A stretch of DNA of 40,270 nucleotides from contig JAPLYO010000014.1 of the NCBI GenBank assembly GCA_026395555.1, positions 1 to 40,270 of the forward strand. Direction: 5' to 3'. The notes under the pieces were generated by a model. That model ran no database searches. It saw nothing but the letters and a program-made list of their open reading frames with translations, and was not told the DNA's origin. The position numbers and the translations under genes are program-made. Origin of the DNA: Candidatus Peregrinibacteria bacterium. GTDB taxonomy: Bacteria; Patescibacteriota; Gracilibacteria; UBA1369; UBA12463. This document shows, piece by piece, positions 25,780-33,400 of the stretch. Positions within the stretch are counted from its first letter, which is position 1. Each line of letters begins with the position of its first letter.

Positions 25780-26352
25780 ATGACTTTCAGTAAAATTATC
25801 AAAGCAAACATGAGTTTTTTGGCTATATCAAGCCTTGTTTTGACGACCGGCTGTTCATTGGTTGGCATCGGAAATAAGACAGAGAAGCTCGAAAAATTAG
25901 GGATAAGCGTTGAGCGCCCGGCGAGTTGGTCAGATACGAAAATTCAAAATGATGACCAATATATTGATTATGTTGTAAGTATTCCTCAAACGACGACTGA
26001 CAAATCGAATGTAGAAGGACATATCGCTATTAGTGTCGTGAAGCCGTTGGGCGATAAGGTTATTAATCTCGAGGATGAGCTCAGTGGATTAGAGAAATAC
26101 ATTGGTGCCAACGTTACAGAAATGAAGGAGATAGAAAATAAAGAGGTTCAGCTCCTCGGCGAGAAGGCAAAAAGAGTCACGCTTCAGTTCCGCAATAGCG
26201 AGGATAAGAGCATTAGTGAAAAGGTCGCTATTACGCTTACGGTAAAGAATAACAAGGCCTACTCGATTATTCTCGATGAAGATCCTACGGACTTTGATAA
26301 GCAATTTGCGACATACGAAAAGATGGCGCAGTCTATGGCGCTTCTTCAATAG
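25780..26352 (+). CDS. hypothetical lipoprotein
   Basis: The product is about 190 residues, starting at the ATG at 25780 (the frame is open from a TTG at 25765). An N-terminal hydrophobic segment ends LVLTTGCSLVG, a plausible lipoprotein box with the Cys near residue 24. The mature domain alternates beta strands and short helices (VERPASWSDTKIQNDDQY, HIAISVVKP, KRVTLQFRN, YSIILDEDPTDFDKQFATYEKM), reminiscent of PsbP/LpqN-like domains, but I cannot assign it with confidence. It follows ddl by 42 bases and may share its transcript. It ends 10 bases before the stop of the convergent ybeY gene. Confidence 0.7.
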   Translation: MTFSKIIKANMSFLAISSLVLTTGCSLVGIGNKTEKLEKLGISVERPASWSDTKIQNDDQYIDYVVSIPQTTTDKSNVEGHIAISVVKPLGDKVINLEDELSGLEKYIGANVTEMKEIENKEVQLLGEKAKRVTLQFRNSEDKSISEKVAITLTVKNNKAYSIILDEDPTDFDKQFATYEKMAQSMALLQ

Positions 26353-26362
26353 TGCATATACC

Positions 26363-26863
26363 TTAGAATTCAAACTCCTCTTTTCGGGGATATTTTTTTC
26401 CAAGAATGGAGTATGAAGCGCTTTCCATCTCGTGCTCCTCTTTATTTGTGTTGTGATCATACCCAAACACATGGAGAAATCCATGAATCAGCATGTATAT
26501 GAGTTCATTGGCCGGCTCCAAGGCCTTTTCTTTTGCCTGTCGCGTGATAGTTTGAAGAGAGAGGAAGATCTCACCCGCGACCACCGGCTCCCCTGCTATA
26601 TGAGGCATAAAATCGCGATCCTCTACGTAGGAAAATGAGATAACATCCGTTGCAGAGTCTTTTCCTCGATGCTCACGATTGATAGCCCGAATCTCACTAT
26701 CGGTTACGAAATATACATTAAGAGCGAGGTCTTTTGTGTGTGAACCTTTCGGGCAGTACGATTGTAGTCGCGATAGGAGCGTTTTTTCGGCAATCCCGAT
26801 ATACCGCTTAAGTGGCTGAATATCGACGTTTCTCCGAGTTTTATTTTCAAAAGTAATATGCAT
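26363..26863 (-). CDS. ybeY: endoribonuclease YbeY
   Basis: The product is about 166 residues from the ATG at 26863 (the frame is open to 26920, but those residues are not family-like). It is a zinc-dependent endoribonuclease for 16S rRNA 3'-end maturation and ribosome quality control. The metal-binding signature MLIHGFLHVFGYDHNTNKEE (His-x3-His-x5-His) and the upstream INREHRGKDSATDVISFSY motif are intact. It is the last gene of an apparent three-gene minus-strand operon, starting 23 bases after the stop of the GH18-like gene. Confidence 0.94.
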   Translation of the reverse strand: MHITFENKTRRNVDIQPLKRYIGIAEKTLLSRLQSYCPKGSHTKDLALNVYFVTDSEIRAINREHRGKDSATDVISFSYVEDRDFMPHIAGEPVVAGEIFLSLQTITRQAKEKALEPANELIYMLIHGFLHVFGYDHNTNKEEHEMESASYSILGKKYPRKEEFEF

Positions 26864-26886
26864 AGGGTGTAGAAAAATTGATAAAA

Positions 26887-27936
26887 TTAATTGAGAAAGA
26901 GTGTATTCATAGTGTCCCACTCCTTTTTTTCAGTCGTCCAGTATCCATAGAGAGCAACCCCCTCAAATACATCACGCCTACTGCGCCAGCTGCTTAATCC
27001 ATCGATGACTCCGCGCAATCCAAAATCAATATTTTCAGCCTTTGGATGGAATGTATCACTCTCGGTATCGTAGGTAGGAAGCCCTATAATCAACTTCGAC
27101 TGTTCAAGAATATTCGTAAGCCAGATAATCTCATTTTTCAAAAAATAACGATAGAATCGCCCATCACGAATGCTATTTTCGTAGGTCATAATGACAAGTT
27201 GATTCACGCGCGCGTCGATTTTTCGGAGATACTCTTCAGAGAGCGAGTCACCCACATGCATAAACTTTTGTGCCACGAAGATAACAGAACTTGGGAAGTA
27301 TTCAGACAGGGCAACAGATATGATTTTATCGCTTCCTATAGCCTTTCTAACGTCCTCTAGCAAAAAGAGAAAGTCGCTATCGTTATCAACAATTGGCTCG
27401 ATATCAAAATGAACCCCGCCCATATCGAGATCGTGTACGAATATTTTTGCCATGTTGACGATATTGGTGCGAACGGCCAATGAGTCGAGAGGGAGTTTGT
27501 TTCGGATCTGTCCCAGCCATGGAATATACACAATACGATCACTGTACACACGGGCTACCTTCAGAAACTCACTCAGTTGCGCATAGCGCTCAGGCGAAAT
27601 GCGTCCATCAGCCTCAAGTGGTCCAACATGCAAATAGACATAACGAATATGATTCCGTCCAAGAGTCTCCACGAAATCACGAATTTCTTCAGGGGTGTGC
27701 TTCTGTTCACTCCATGCGTGCTGTGCCCACACGGCATTCTGCCTTAGATCGAACTGTCCTTTTGTGTAGCTCGAGCTAGGACCAAAAACGATATACCATC
27801 CGAAAAAAATGGCTGCAATAAGAGCAAAAGCGAGATACTTCAAAAGTTGAGAAATGGGCGGAACATTATGGTCAGCGCTCGTTTTTGTGCCCTTCGAGGA
27901 GATAGTTTGGGCGTATGCCTTAAGGCGATGTTTCAT
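26887..27936 (-). CDS. membrane-anchored GH18-like TIM-barrel protein
   Basis: The product is about 349 residues from the ATG at 27936. A short basic cytoplasmic tail is followed by one membrane helix (~34-52, LLKYLAFALIAAIFFGWYIVF) and an extracytoplasmic domain. The motif MGGVHFDIEPI resembles the glycoside hydrolase 18 catalytic strand (DxxDxDxE) with the final D-x-E kept. Other barrel-like strands are RYVYLHVGP, RIVYIPWLG, QLVIMTYEN and KLIIGLPTYD. It may hydrolyse or bind a surface polysaccharide; because the first Asp positions of the motif are not kept, activity is uncertain. The start overlaps the end of the upstream FG-GAP gene by 17 bases, so the two are translated as neighbours. 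The frame is open to 28026. Confidence 0.78.
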   Translation of the reverse strand: MKHRLKAYAQTISSKGTKTSADHNVPPISQLLKYLAFALIAAIFFGWYIVFGPSSSYTKGQFDLRQNAVWAQHAWSEQKHTPEEIRDFVETLGRNHIRYVYLHVGPLEADGRISPERYAQLSEFLKVARVYSDRIVYIPWLGQIRNKLPLDSLAVRTNIVNMAKIFVHDLDMGGVHFDIEPIVDNDSDFLFLLEDVRKAIGSDKIISVALSEYFPSSVIFVAQKFMHVGDSLSEEYLRKIDARVNQLVIMTYENSIRDGRFYRYFLKNEIIWLTNILEQSKLIIGLPTYDTESDTFHPKAENIDFGLRGVIDGLSSWRSRRDVFEGVALYGYWTTEKKEWDTMNTLFLN

Positions 27937-30172
27937 GACGAGCAAGGTAGGTTTGGATATTCGCCGTCCAGGTATCAAAATCTTTTTGAGTGAGAGGCAT
28001 GTCAGGCTGGAAAAAGATCGTATCATCGATAAGGCCGCTTAAGTAAGCGAAATTCACATACCGTGGATACCACCACATATGAGGAATACGAGCAGAGATA
28101 TCCTGATAAGGTGTTTTTTGCGTAGAGATAAGATTCTTACTGGAATCGCCGCTACCTGTATCAGTAAGCTCTTTCTGGAGTTCGTAGTAATCTTTCCATG
28201 GAAGTATGCCGGTAGACGTCAGCATAATTTTAAGTGCCTGTATGCGAGTAATTGGCTGCTGAGGATGGAATGGCGTTTGAGATTCGTCCGTGAAGCCACG
28301 AACAATGCCAAGAATAGTGCCGATTGTTATGGCTGCATAGTATGGGTCCGACGGTTTTACATCAGGATAGAGCTGCAGCACCGGCGAGAGGGTGAGACCC
28401 GAGAAGCTCGTTTGCGAAGAGAACTGATAGAAGCAAAACTCAAGCTGAGCCATGCATGAGTCGATGAAGTCTTTATTTTTAAGATCAAAATGGAAGGCTT
28501 TCATGATCTGAACCATGAAAGAGCCTCGACGCACAAAGCCCGAAGGGGGTGCTACGGTATAGGAAACATCTCCATGGGGAAATAGTGGGCCGGAAATATA
28601 TTCAACAGAACCAGATGGGACAAGCTCTTTTTGGCTATTAGGAGCGCCGATTACCATATCGCGATTTCCATCATTATCAAAATCGCCCACAACGATACTG
28701 TTTCCAAACCAGTCGTTAGAGTTTCTGCCCTGAATAGTTAAATCAGCAGGAATTTTAGAAAAGTCCCAGGCCTGGTTATTACGGGGGAAAAAGCTTAAGG
28801 CATATACCCTTCCGGTCTTCGTAGTACTGCCTGGAGCGCCCGTAGGAGAGCCTATTATCAAATCTTGAGTTCCATCATGGTTCAGGTCGGAGACGACGAC
28901 GGATCCACCAATGAGAGACTCCTCGCGAGGGGCATAGACTCTTGAAAGTTTGGTATCTTGAAACGTGCCATCTTTTTCTCCCCAGAGGACGTACACCTCG
29001 CCCTGACTCTTATTCTTCAGATAGGGAAACGATCCGATGACGAGATCACTAATGCCATCACTATTCAGATCACCTACGGCAAGAGAGTATCCAAACCAGT
29101 CAAATGCATGATCAGCCGTAAAAAGTGCATCGGTATCAGTAATATCGGCATTTTGATCCGGGGCGGAGGGTAGGGCGTGAATATCAAGATTATCAACACG
29201 GACGCTCTCAGAGCTCACCCTCACCATACCTTTTGCATCGAGTTTTTTACCTAAAAGGATGGTTACCGTGCCGGCTTGCTTGGAGGTATCATTTGTCGCC
29301 ATATAGGAGCCGATCGCCAAATCAATTTTTTTATCCGCATCAAAATCGCCATGGGCCAAGGTAATACCGAAACGATCATCAAGGGCATTGCCTGTAAATA
29401 TAAGGTCTGAAGATATGGAGTCGAGTGGAGAGGTTGTGCCATGGGCTACATCATTTTTTCCAAAAATGACATGGACCTTTCCTACGCGTTTCATGCCATC
29501 CTGAGGGGCAAATGGTGCTCCGATAATGAGGTCATCAACTTTGTCTCCATTAATATCGGCACTATCGAGGGCAAAGCCGAACTGCGTATCCTCGGTACGA
29601 CCACGAATGGTCCAGTCGGCGCGAAAGGCAGTAAGATCTATTGGCTCTTCTAAGGGAGAAAATGACTGTCTACCATAGACAATATAGACAGCTCGCTCAC
29701 CCGGGGCTCCCATAATGAGATCATCGATATGGTCACCATTAACGTCTCCGGTCGCGAAAGAGGTTCCCAGCTCCCCGCCGCTCGTTACGCCGAGGTAGGT
29801 TATGTCAGGCTTATTTGTAGGATCAGAGAAGAGCCGAGGAAAGTCTTTTTTTCCAAAATAGATGTCAATCTTTCCTACATTTTTCCCCTTTTCGGTTGAG
29901 AAATAGGGGGCTGTAACAACGAGGTCGTCGATACCATCACCATTAAAATCGCCCTTCGCCAGCACAGCACCAAATTGTGCATTAGGAGAGTCTGGACTAA
30001 GACGCTGCATCGAAGGCTGGCTAGTATTAGGTGACTGGGTAGCAAGAGAGTAGGTATAGAAGGGTTTTGAGTCAGCAAGCGCAGCCGATGGATATGGCAA
30101 TATGGAGGTGCATAGAGCTCCAATCATAGCAGTGGCCAAAAACGATCGATTGTAGGGGTGACGAAGGAGCAT
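27920..30172 (-). CDS. secreted seven-repeat FG-GAP (integrin-alpha-like) protein with SLH-like C-terminus
   Basis: The 750 residues begin with a signal peptide (~1-33, ends AALA). Seven FG-GAP repeats follow (~60-530), each with a calcium-loop core such as GDFNGDGIDDLVV, GDVNGDHIDDLIM, ADINGDKVDDLII, GDFDADKKIDLAI, GDLNSDGISDLVI, SDLNHDGTQDLII and GDFDNDGNRDMVI. Seven is the number needed to close a beta-propeller. The C-terminal ~190 residues contain SLH-like segments (PITRIQALKIMLTSTGIL, MPLTQKDFDTWTANI), implying attachment to the wall. It heads an operon with the GH18-like and ybeY genes. The promoter lies at 30196-30224. An adhesion or scaffold role is likely by analogy. Confidence 0.9.
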   Translation of the reverse strand: MLLRHPYNRSFLATAMIGALCTSILPYPSAALADSKPFYTYSLATQSPNTSQPSMQRLSPDSPNAQFGAVLAKGDFNGDGIDDLVVTAPYFSTEKGKNVGKIDIYFGKKDFPRLFSDPTNKPDITYLGVTSGGELGTSFATGDVNGDHIDDLIMGAPGERAVYIVYGRQSFSPLEEPIDLTAFRADWTIRGRTEDTQFGFALDSADINGDKVDDLIIGAPFAPQDGMKRVGKVHVIFGKNDVAHGTTSPLDSISSDLIFTGNALDDRFGITLAHGDFDADKKIDLAIGSYMATNDTSKQAGTVTILLGKKLDAKGMVRVSSESVRVDNLDIHALPSAPDQNADITDTDALFTADHAFDWFGYSLAVGDLNSDGISDLVIGSFPYLKNKSQGEVYVLWGEKDGTFQDTKLSRVYAPREESLIGGSVVVSDLNHDGTQDLIIGSPTGAPGSTTKTGRVYALSFFPRNNQAWDFSKIPADLTIQGRNSNDWFGNSIVVGDFDNDGNRDMVIGAPNSQKELVPSGSVEYISGPLFPHGDVSYTVAPPSGFVRRGSFMVQIMKAFHFDLKNKDFIDSCMAQLEFCFYQFSSQTSFSGLTLSPVLQLYPDVKPSDPYYAAITIGTILGIVRGFTDESQTPFHPQQPITRIQALKIMLTSTGILPWKDYYELQKELTDTGSGDSSKNLISTQKTPYQDISARIPHMWWYPRYVNFAYLSGLIDDTIFFQPDMPLTQKDFDTWTANIQTYLARHETSP

Positions 30173-30195
30173 AAAGCAGAAAAAGAGTAGTTGTA

Positions 30196-30224
30196 TTATG
30201 GAGATTCAGGGCCAAAAAGTAAAG
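30196..30224 (-). promoter_or_regulatory. promoter of the FG-GAP/GH18/ybeY operon
   Basis: On the minus strand: TTTACT (30224-30219), a 17-base spacer, and CATAAT (30201-30196). The leader to the ATG at 30172 would be about 17 bases, pyrimidine-rich, without Shine-Dalgarno. Confidence 0.6.
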
Positions 30225-30261
30225 CTAGGCAAGGCTTGACGAATAGAGCAATAATTTTTGC

Positions 30262-30290
30262 TTAGACATTACGGGATCTCTCCCTATAAT
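30262..30290 (+). promoter_or_regulatory. promoter of the membrane-tethered HTH gene
   Basis: TTAGAC (30262-30267), a 17-base spacer, and a perfect TATAAT (30285-30290). The -35 overlaps the first TAGACA site. The predicted leader is long (about 82 bases) and contains four further TAGACA copies. Confidence 0.65.
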
Positions 30291-30625
30291 GGACAGTAGA
30301 CAAGACGTGAGTAGACAGCACAAATATATGTCTCTCCGAGGCGTCCATACATGGTAGACACATAATAGACAGATAAATATGTCGACAATAGTAGAAAATA
30401 AAGATGTAATCGATAGAAAAGCAGCAAGTAGACTGTTAAAAGTTTCCATGCGTACGCTTGATAGATATAGACATGCTGGACAGCTTACGACAAAAATTAT
30501 AGACAATAAGATATTACTGAGTAGAAGCGAGATAATTGAGTTTATGGCTAGCCAGAGGAGTAGAATAACTAGTCATGCTAGACATGAAAAATATCAAGAT
30601 ATGTCTAGAGACACGGGAGTAGACA
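30263..30625 (+). repeat. cluster of ten TAGACA hexamers
   Basis: TAGACA occurs at 30263, 30297, 30312, 30355, 30366, 30468, 30500, 30579 and 30620 on the plus strand, and as TGTCTA at 30602. That is ten copies in 363 bases where chance predicts about 0.2. Copies run through the -35 element, the leader and the DNA-binding-domain coding region of the HTH gene. Spacings are irregular (11 to 102 bases). Confidence 0.7.
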
Positions 30626-31092
30626 GTGGGAATAAAAAGGAAGAAAAATCCGATAGAAATGAAAATGATGACGAGCCAATTTTTGTAGAGACGAGAACCT
30701 CGACCCAGGGGCAGTCGAAAAAGGAGAAGAATAGTGAAAATATCGCCGAACCTCGCGCCCGGGACTATGAACTCATCGAGACCTACAAAAAAATGTATGA
30801 GCAACTTGCTGCTGAGCTGAAGATGCGTCAGGAGGAGCTGGAAGGTGCTCATTACCGTATTGGTCAGCTCGAAGGGCAGATTAAGTACAGTGTGCCCCTT
30901 CCCGAGCACAAGAATGAGATGCAACGTCTTCTCACCTCGGGTAAGCAGCTCGAAGAGGAGGTCGCCGAAAAACTCCTGCGCCTCAAGAAGATCAGAGAGG
31001 CACTCTATTACGAAAAGCTCAATAAGCGTATATACCTCGCAATAGTCGTAACGCTTCTCCTTTTGCAGCCGTTATGGCTCCTTCTGAAATAA
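30379..31092 (+). CDS. helix-turn-helix protein with coiled coil and C-terminal membrane anchor
   Basis: The 237 residues have three parts. Residues ~8-58 form an excisionase/MerR-like helix-turn-helix (VIDRKAASRLLKVSMRTLDR, then a wing-like turn and SRSEIIEFMASQ). A charged, low-complexity linker follows (~60-125). A long coiled coil (~128-214; rich in Glu, Leu, Lys) leads to a hydrophobic C-terminal tail (~217-237, RIYLAIVVTLLLLQPLWLLLK) that should insert in the membrane. The protein thus looks like a tail-anchored DNA binder, either a membrane-bound regulator or a DNA-membrane tether. The first ~280 bases are A-rich and use AGA for Arg, unlike the 3' half. Its own promoter and 5' coding DNA carry the TAGACA cluster. 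Confidence 0.82.
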   Translation: MSTIVENKDVIDRKAASRLLKVSMRTLDRYRHAGQLTTKIIDNKILLSRSEIIEFMASQRSRITSHARHEKYQDMSRDTGVDSGNKKEEKSDRNENDDEPIFVETRTSTQGQSKKEKNSENIAEPRARDYELIETYKKMYEQLAAELKMRQEELEGAHYRIGQLEGQIKYSVPLPEHKNEMQRLLTSGKQLEEEVAEKLLRLKKIREALYYEKLNKRIYLAIVVTLLLLQPLWLLLK

Positions 31093-31126
31093 TGATAATC
31101 CCAAGAGTAATCCACTTCGATTTCGA

Positions 31127-31774
31127 TTAGTCTACTTTATCCATATCTAGCCGATCTTTTTTCTCAATCTTGAGCGTTTTTCCCGGATGTTTTTTCTCAT
31201 ATCTTCTGAGGAAGCCACCGACCTGTCGTAGAGTATTTTCCATGGTGAGAGAATCGCCAATGGCGGTTAGTACGTATGGTGGCTGAAGAATATTGCCCTT
31301 GAGAAGAATTTGACCGCTAGGGATGCCATCAAGACCGAAACTATTGCCTGTTAATCGGATACCGTTCAGGCTTACCGCTTCTGCTCCGGAATTAAAGAGT
31401 TCATTAATCAGATCTACAAGCGAGGTAACTTCAGTGCCGACAGGCGCACTTACTCGAATGCCGGGTCCATAAACAGGTAGTCCACCGGTAATAACCTTAA
31501 ATCTATGTATTTCATCTTCAAGAGCTTTGAGGCTGAGGGAGCTATCTTTTGACTTGGCCAATACCTCTTCAAGTGAGCCGGTTTCGTCGGTAAGACTCTT
31601 GTTGGTATCACGCAGAACCTGAAGTTCACGGAACATATTGGAGGCGGAATCGCGAGTATTAGCGATAGTGACGCCAATAAACGATCGCGACTGAATCACG
31701 AGGAAGACTCCGAGCAGTATGCTGGTAAAAAGAATCATCTTTTTTCTGCCGGTATTAAGGTCGTGCAGTAACAT
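31127..31774 (-). CDS. DUF881 family protein (second copy)
   Basis: The product is about 215 residues from the ATG at 31774. It has a short basic N-terminus, one membrane helix (~13-30, MILFTSILLGVFLVIQ), a coiled coil (~45-95) and the DUF881 globular domain (~100-205; GPGIRVSAPVGTEV, LVDLINELFNSGAEAVSLNG, PYVLTAIGDSLTMENTL). DUF881 proteins (YlxW/YlxX in Bacillus) are often found near cell-division genes; their role is unknown. The start overlaps the stop of the upstream DUF881 gene by 20 bases. An ATG at 31795 is also open, but a TATAAT (31799-31794) overlaps it. The C-terminus is basic. It lies convergent to the HTH gene. Confidence 0.85.
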   Translation of the reverse strand: MLLHDLNTGRKKMILFTSILLGVFLVIQSRSFIGVTIANTRDSASNMFRELQVLRDTNKSLTDETGSLEEVLAKSKDSSLSLKALEDEIHRFKVITGGLPVYGPGIRVSAPVGTEVTSLVDLINELFNSGAEAVSLNGIRLTGNSFGLDGIPSGQILLKGNILQPPYVLTAIGDSLTMENTLRQVGGFLRRYEKKHPGKTLKIEKKDRLDMDKVD

Positions 31775-32471
31775 ATTTGAGGCGGAAATCGCCATTATAA
31801 GGTGATAAAGATACGTGACTTCTCAAGGTGAGTGTAAATGGCATGCCAAACTGAGTAGCTCTTTTTTTTAAGTCCATCAACGTAGTGGTGTCATTAAGTC
31901 TGGCGTAGAGGAAGTCTTCGTCGGAAACGGCAGTAATAATAAAAGGAGGGGCTACATAAAAATTATTCACTAAAATACTATTTCCCACGGCACTAATATG
32001 GGTAGTCGGAAGTATACGTTGATTGTTGATAGCGATCGCCGAGGCGTTGCCCGTACGAAGGAGATTGATAATATCACGCAGATCAGCGGCCTGTACGAGT
32101 GCCTCAGGTACTACTCCGGTGGACTCACGGTTAGCGCCGGGACTATCACTCAATTGAATCTCGATACCTCTGCCTTTAACAGAAGTTAATCCCGCCGCAG
32201 CCTTGAGCTCATCGAGATAGGATAATTTTGTTTTTGAGAGAAGTGCCTGATTTTTCTTTTGTTGTTCATCAATCTGGCTGTTGAGGTTAGCAATCTGATT
32301 GCGAAGAACCCCCTGTTCATCCAAAAAGTCTTTGATAAGATTCTGTCTCGCCTGGTACTGATCAGCGGGATAGGTTCCATCGAGCGGAATGCCGGTTCGA
32401 AACTGTGCGGCAAAAAATAAACCGATCAAAACTCCCAATACGACGAATATAGTAGAAAGCCGAACGCTCAT
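31755..32471 (-). CDS. DUF881 family protein (first copy)
   Basis: The product is about 238 residues from the ATG at 32471 (the frame is open to 32534). It has one N-terminal membrane helix (~5-24, TIFVVLGVLIGLFFAAQF), a coiled coil (~45-85) and the DUF881 domain (~90-215; GRGIEIQLSDSP, ALVQAADLRDIINLLRTGNA, PPFIITAVSDEDFLYARL). The same architecture as the downstream gene suggests an old tandem duplication and possibly a heteromeric complex. A perfect -10 TATAAT (32483-32478) ends six bases before the ATG, so a leaderless mRNA is likely. It is divergent from murI, which fits a role in envelope growth by association only. Confidence 0.87.
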   Translation of the reverse strand: MSVRLSTIFVVLGVLIGLFFAAQFRTGIPLDGTYPADQYQARQNLIKDFLDEQGVLRNQIANLNSQIDEQQKKNQALLSKTKLSYLDELKAAAGLTSVKGRGIEIQLSDSPGANRESTGVVPEALVQAADLRDIINLLRTGNASAIAINNQRILPTTHISAVGNSILVNNFYVAPPFIITAVSDEDFLYARLNDTTTLMDLKKRATQFGMPFTLTLRSHVSLSPYNGDFRLKYVTARP

Positions 32472-32477
32472 GAGGTA

Positions 32478-32483
32478 ATTATA
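32478..32483 (-). promoter_or_regulatory. -10 element of the DUF881 pair
   Basis: TATAAT on the minus strand, six bases before the ATG at 32471. A GC-rich hairpin (32491-32510) occupies the place of the spacer and -35. Confidence 0.6.
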
Positions 32484-32490
32484 GCCTATA

Positions 32491-32510
32491 CGCTCGCCTT
32501 TGGGCGAGTG
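32491..32510. repeat. 8-bp hairpin in the DUF881/murI divergent region
   Basis: CGCTCGCC-TTTG-GGCGAGTG pairs as an 8-bp stem with one G-T. It is GC-rich in an AT-rich intergenic region and lies just upstream of the DUF881 -10. It could be an operator or a transcription roadblock. Confidence 0.45.
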
Positions 32511-32554
32511 TATTTGCCACCGTTTGCGATCCAATTTGCTTTATCCTCTTCCAT

Positions 32555-33400
32555 ATGCCATTATTCGGACATATGATTGGAATTTTCGACTCCGGCTATG
32601 GCGGACTTACCGTACTGAAAGCGCTGCGCAAAAGACTTCCGCAATATAATTATCTTTATCTAGGAGACAATCTTCGCGTACCCTACGGATCCCGTTCATC
32701 GGAAACGATCCGTGAATTTTCCGAAGAAGCGCTCCAGTTTTTCTTCAAAAAAAATATTCCCCTTACCGTCTTTGCCTGTAATACCGCCTCGGCCGTTGCA
32801 CTTCCATTTTTACAGGAAAAGTATCTTAGAACTCCTGGGGTCACTGATAGGAAAGTCCTGGGCGTTATAATCCCCGTCGCCGAAAAAGCGATCAAAATAA
32901 CCAAAAATAAACGCATCGCTATCGTCGGAACTCGTGCTACGATCAACTCAAAAGCCTACGAAAAAGAACTTCACAAGCTCGACCCCAATATCAAAACCAT
33001 CGGCCAAGCCTGCCCACTACTCGTTCCACTCATCGAGGAAGGTTGGCACCACAAACCCGAGGCCCGTTCCATACTGAAGAAATACCTCGCCCCCATCAAG
33101 GACTTCGCCCCCGACACACTCATCCTCGGCTGCACGCACTACCCCATCATGCACGACGTCTTCGAAGACATTATGGGCACCCGCGTTCACGTATTAGACT
33201 CCTCCACCGCCGTCGCCGACTCCCTCGCCGATTACCTCAATCGTCATCCCGAGATCGAATCCCAACTTACCAAAAACTCTGACTCTTCCAAGTCTGGCAC
33301 TGTCACTTTCACCTGCACCGACGCCCCCGAGCGATTTAGCGAGTTCGCGCAGAAGTTTATGGGCGGGGAGAAGATTACGGCAGAGATAGTGAAATTATAA
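32555..33400 (+). CDS. murI: glutamate racemase MurI
   Basis: Glutamate racemase converts L- to D-glutamate for peptidoglycan. The catalytic-cysteine motifs are both present: VFACNTASAVALPF (first Cys, ~72) and LILGCTHYPIMHDVFED (second Cys, ~192, followed by His). The family N-terminus IGIFDSGYGGLTVLKAL and the LGDNLRVPYGSRS loop are intact. The length is 281 residues from the first ATG or 275 from the second ATG at 32573, which is closer to the family's usual start. No Shine-Dalgarno site is seen. The 3' half (about 33000-33340) is strikingly C-rich at third codon positions compared with the 5' half. Confidence 0.95.
   Translation: MPLFGHMIGIFDSGYGGLTVLKALRKRLPQYNYLYLGDNLRVPYGSRSSETIREFSEEALQFFFKKNIPLTVFACNTASAVALPFLQEKYLRTPGVTDRKVLGVIIPVAEKAIKITKNKRIAIVGTRATINSKAYEKELHKLDPNIKTIGQACPLLVPLIEEGWHHKPEARSILKKYLAPIKDFAPDTLILGCTHYPIMHDVFEDIMGTRVHVLDSSTAVADSLADYLNRHPEIESQLTKNSDSSKSGTVTFTCTDAPERFSEFAQKFMGGEKITAEIVKL

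Noticed and set aside
29667..29690. Second TAGACA group (TGTCTA, TAGACA, TAGACA at 9-base spacing) in the FG-GAP gene
   Set aside because: It is explained by codons of the family consensus VYIVYG on the minus strand, so it is probably coincidental.
30263..30625. Iteron-type replication origin
   Set aside because: Spacings are irregular, there is no AT-rich unwinding tract with DnaA boxes, and no replication initiator gene is nearby.
33043..33282. Arg/His-rich 79-residue frame inside murI
   Set aside because: An alternate-frame shadow produced by the C-rich codon patch of murI.
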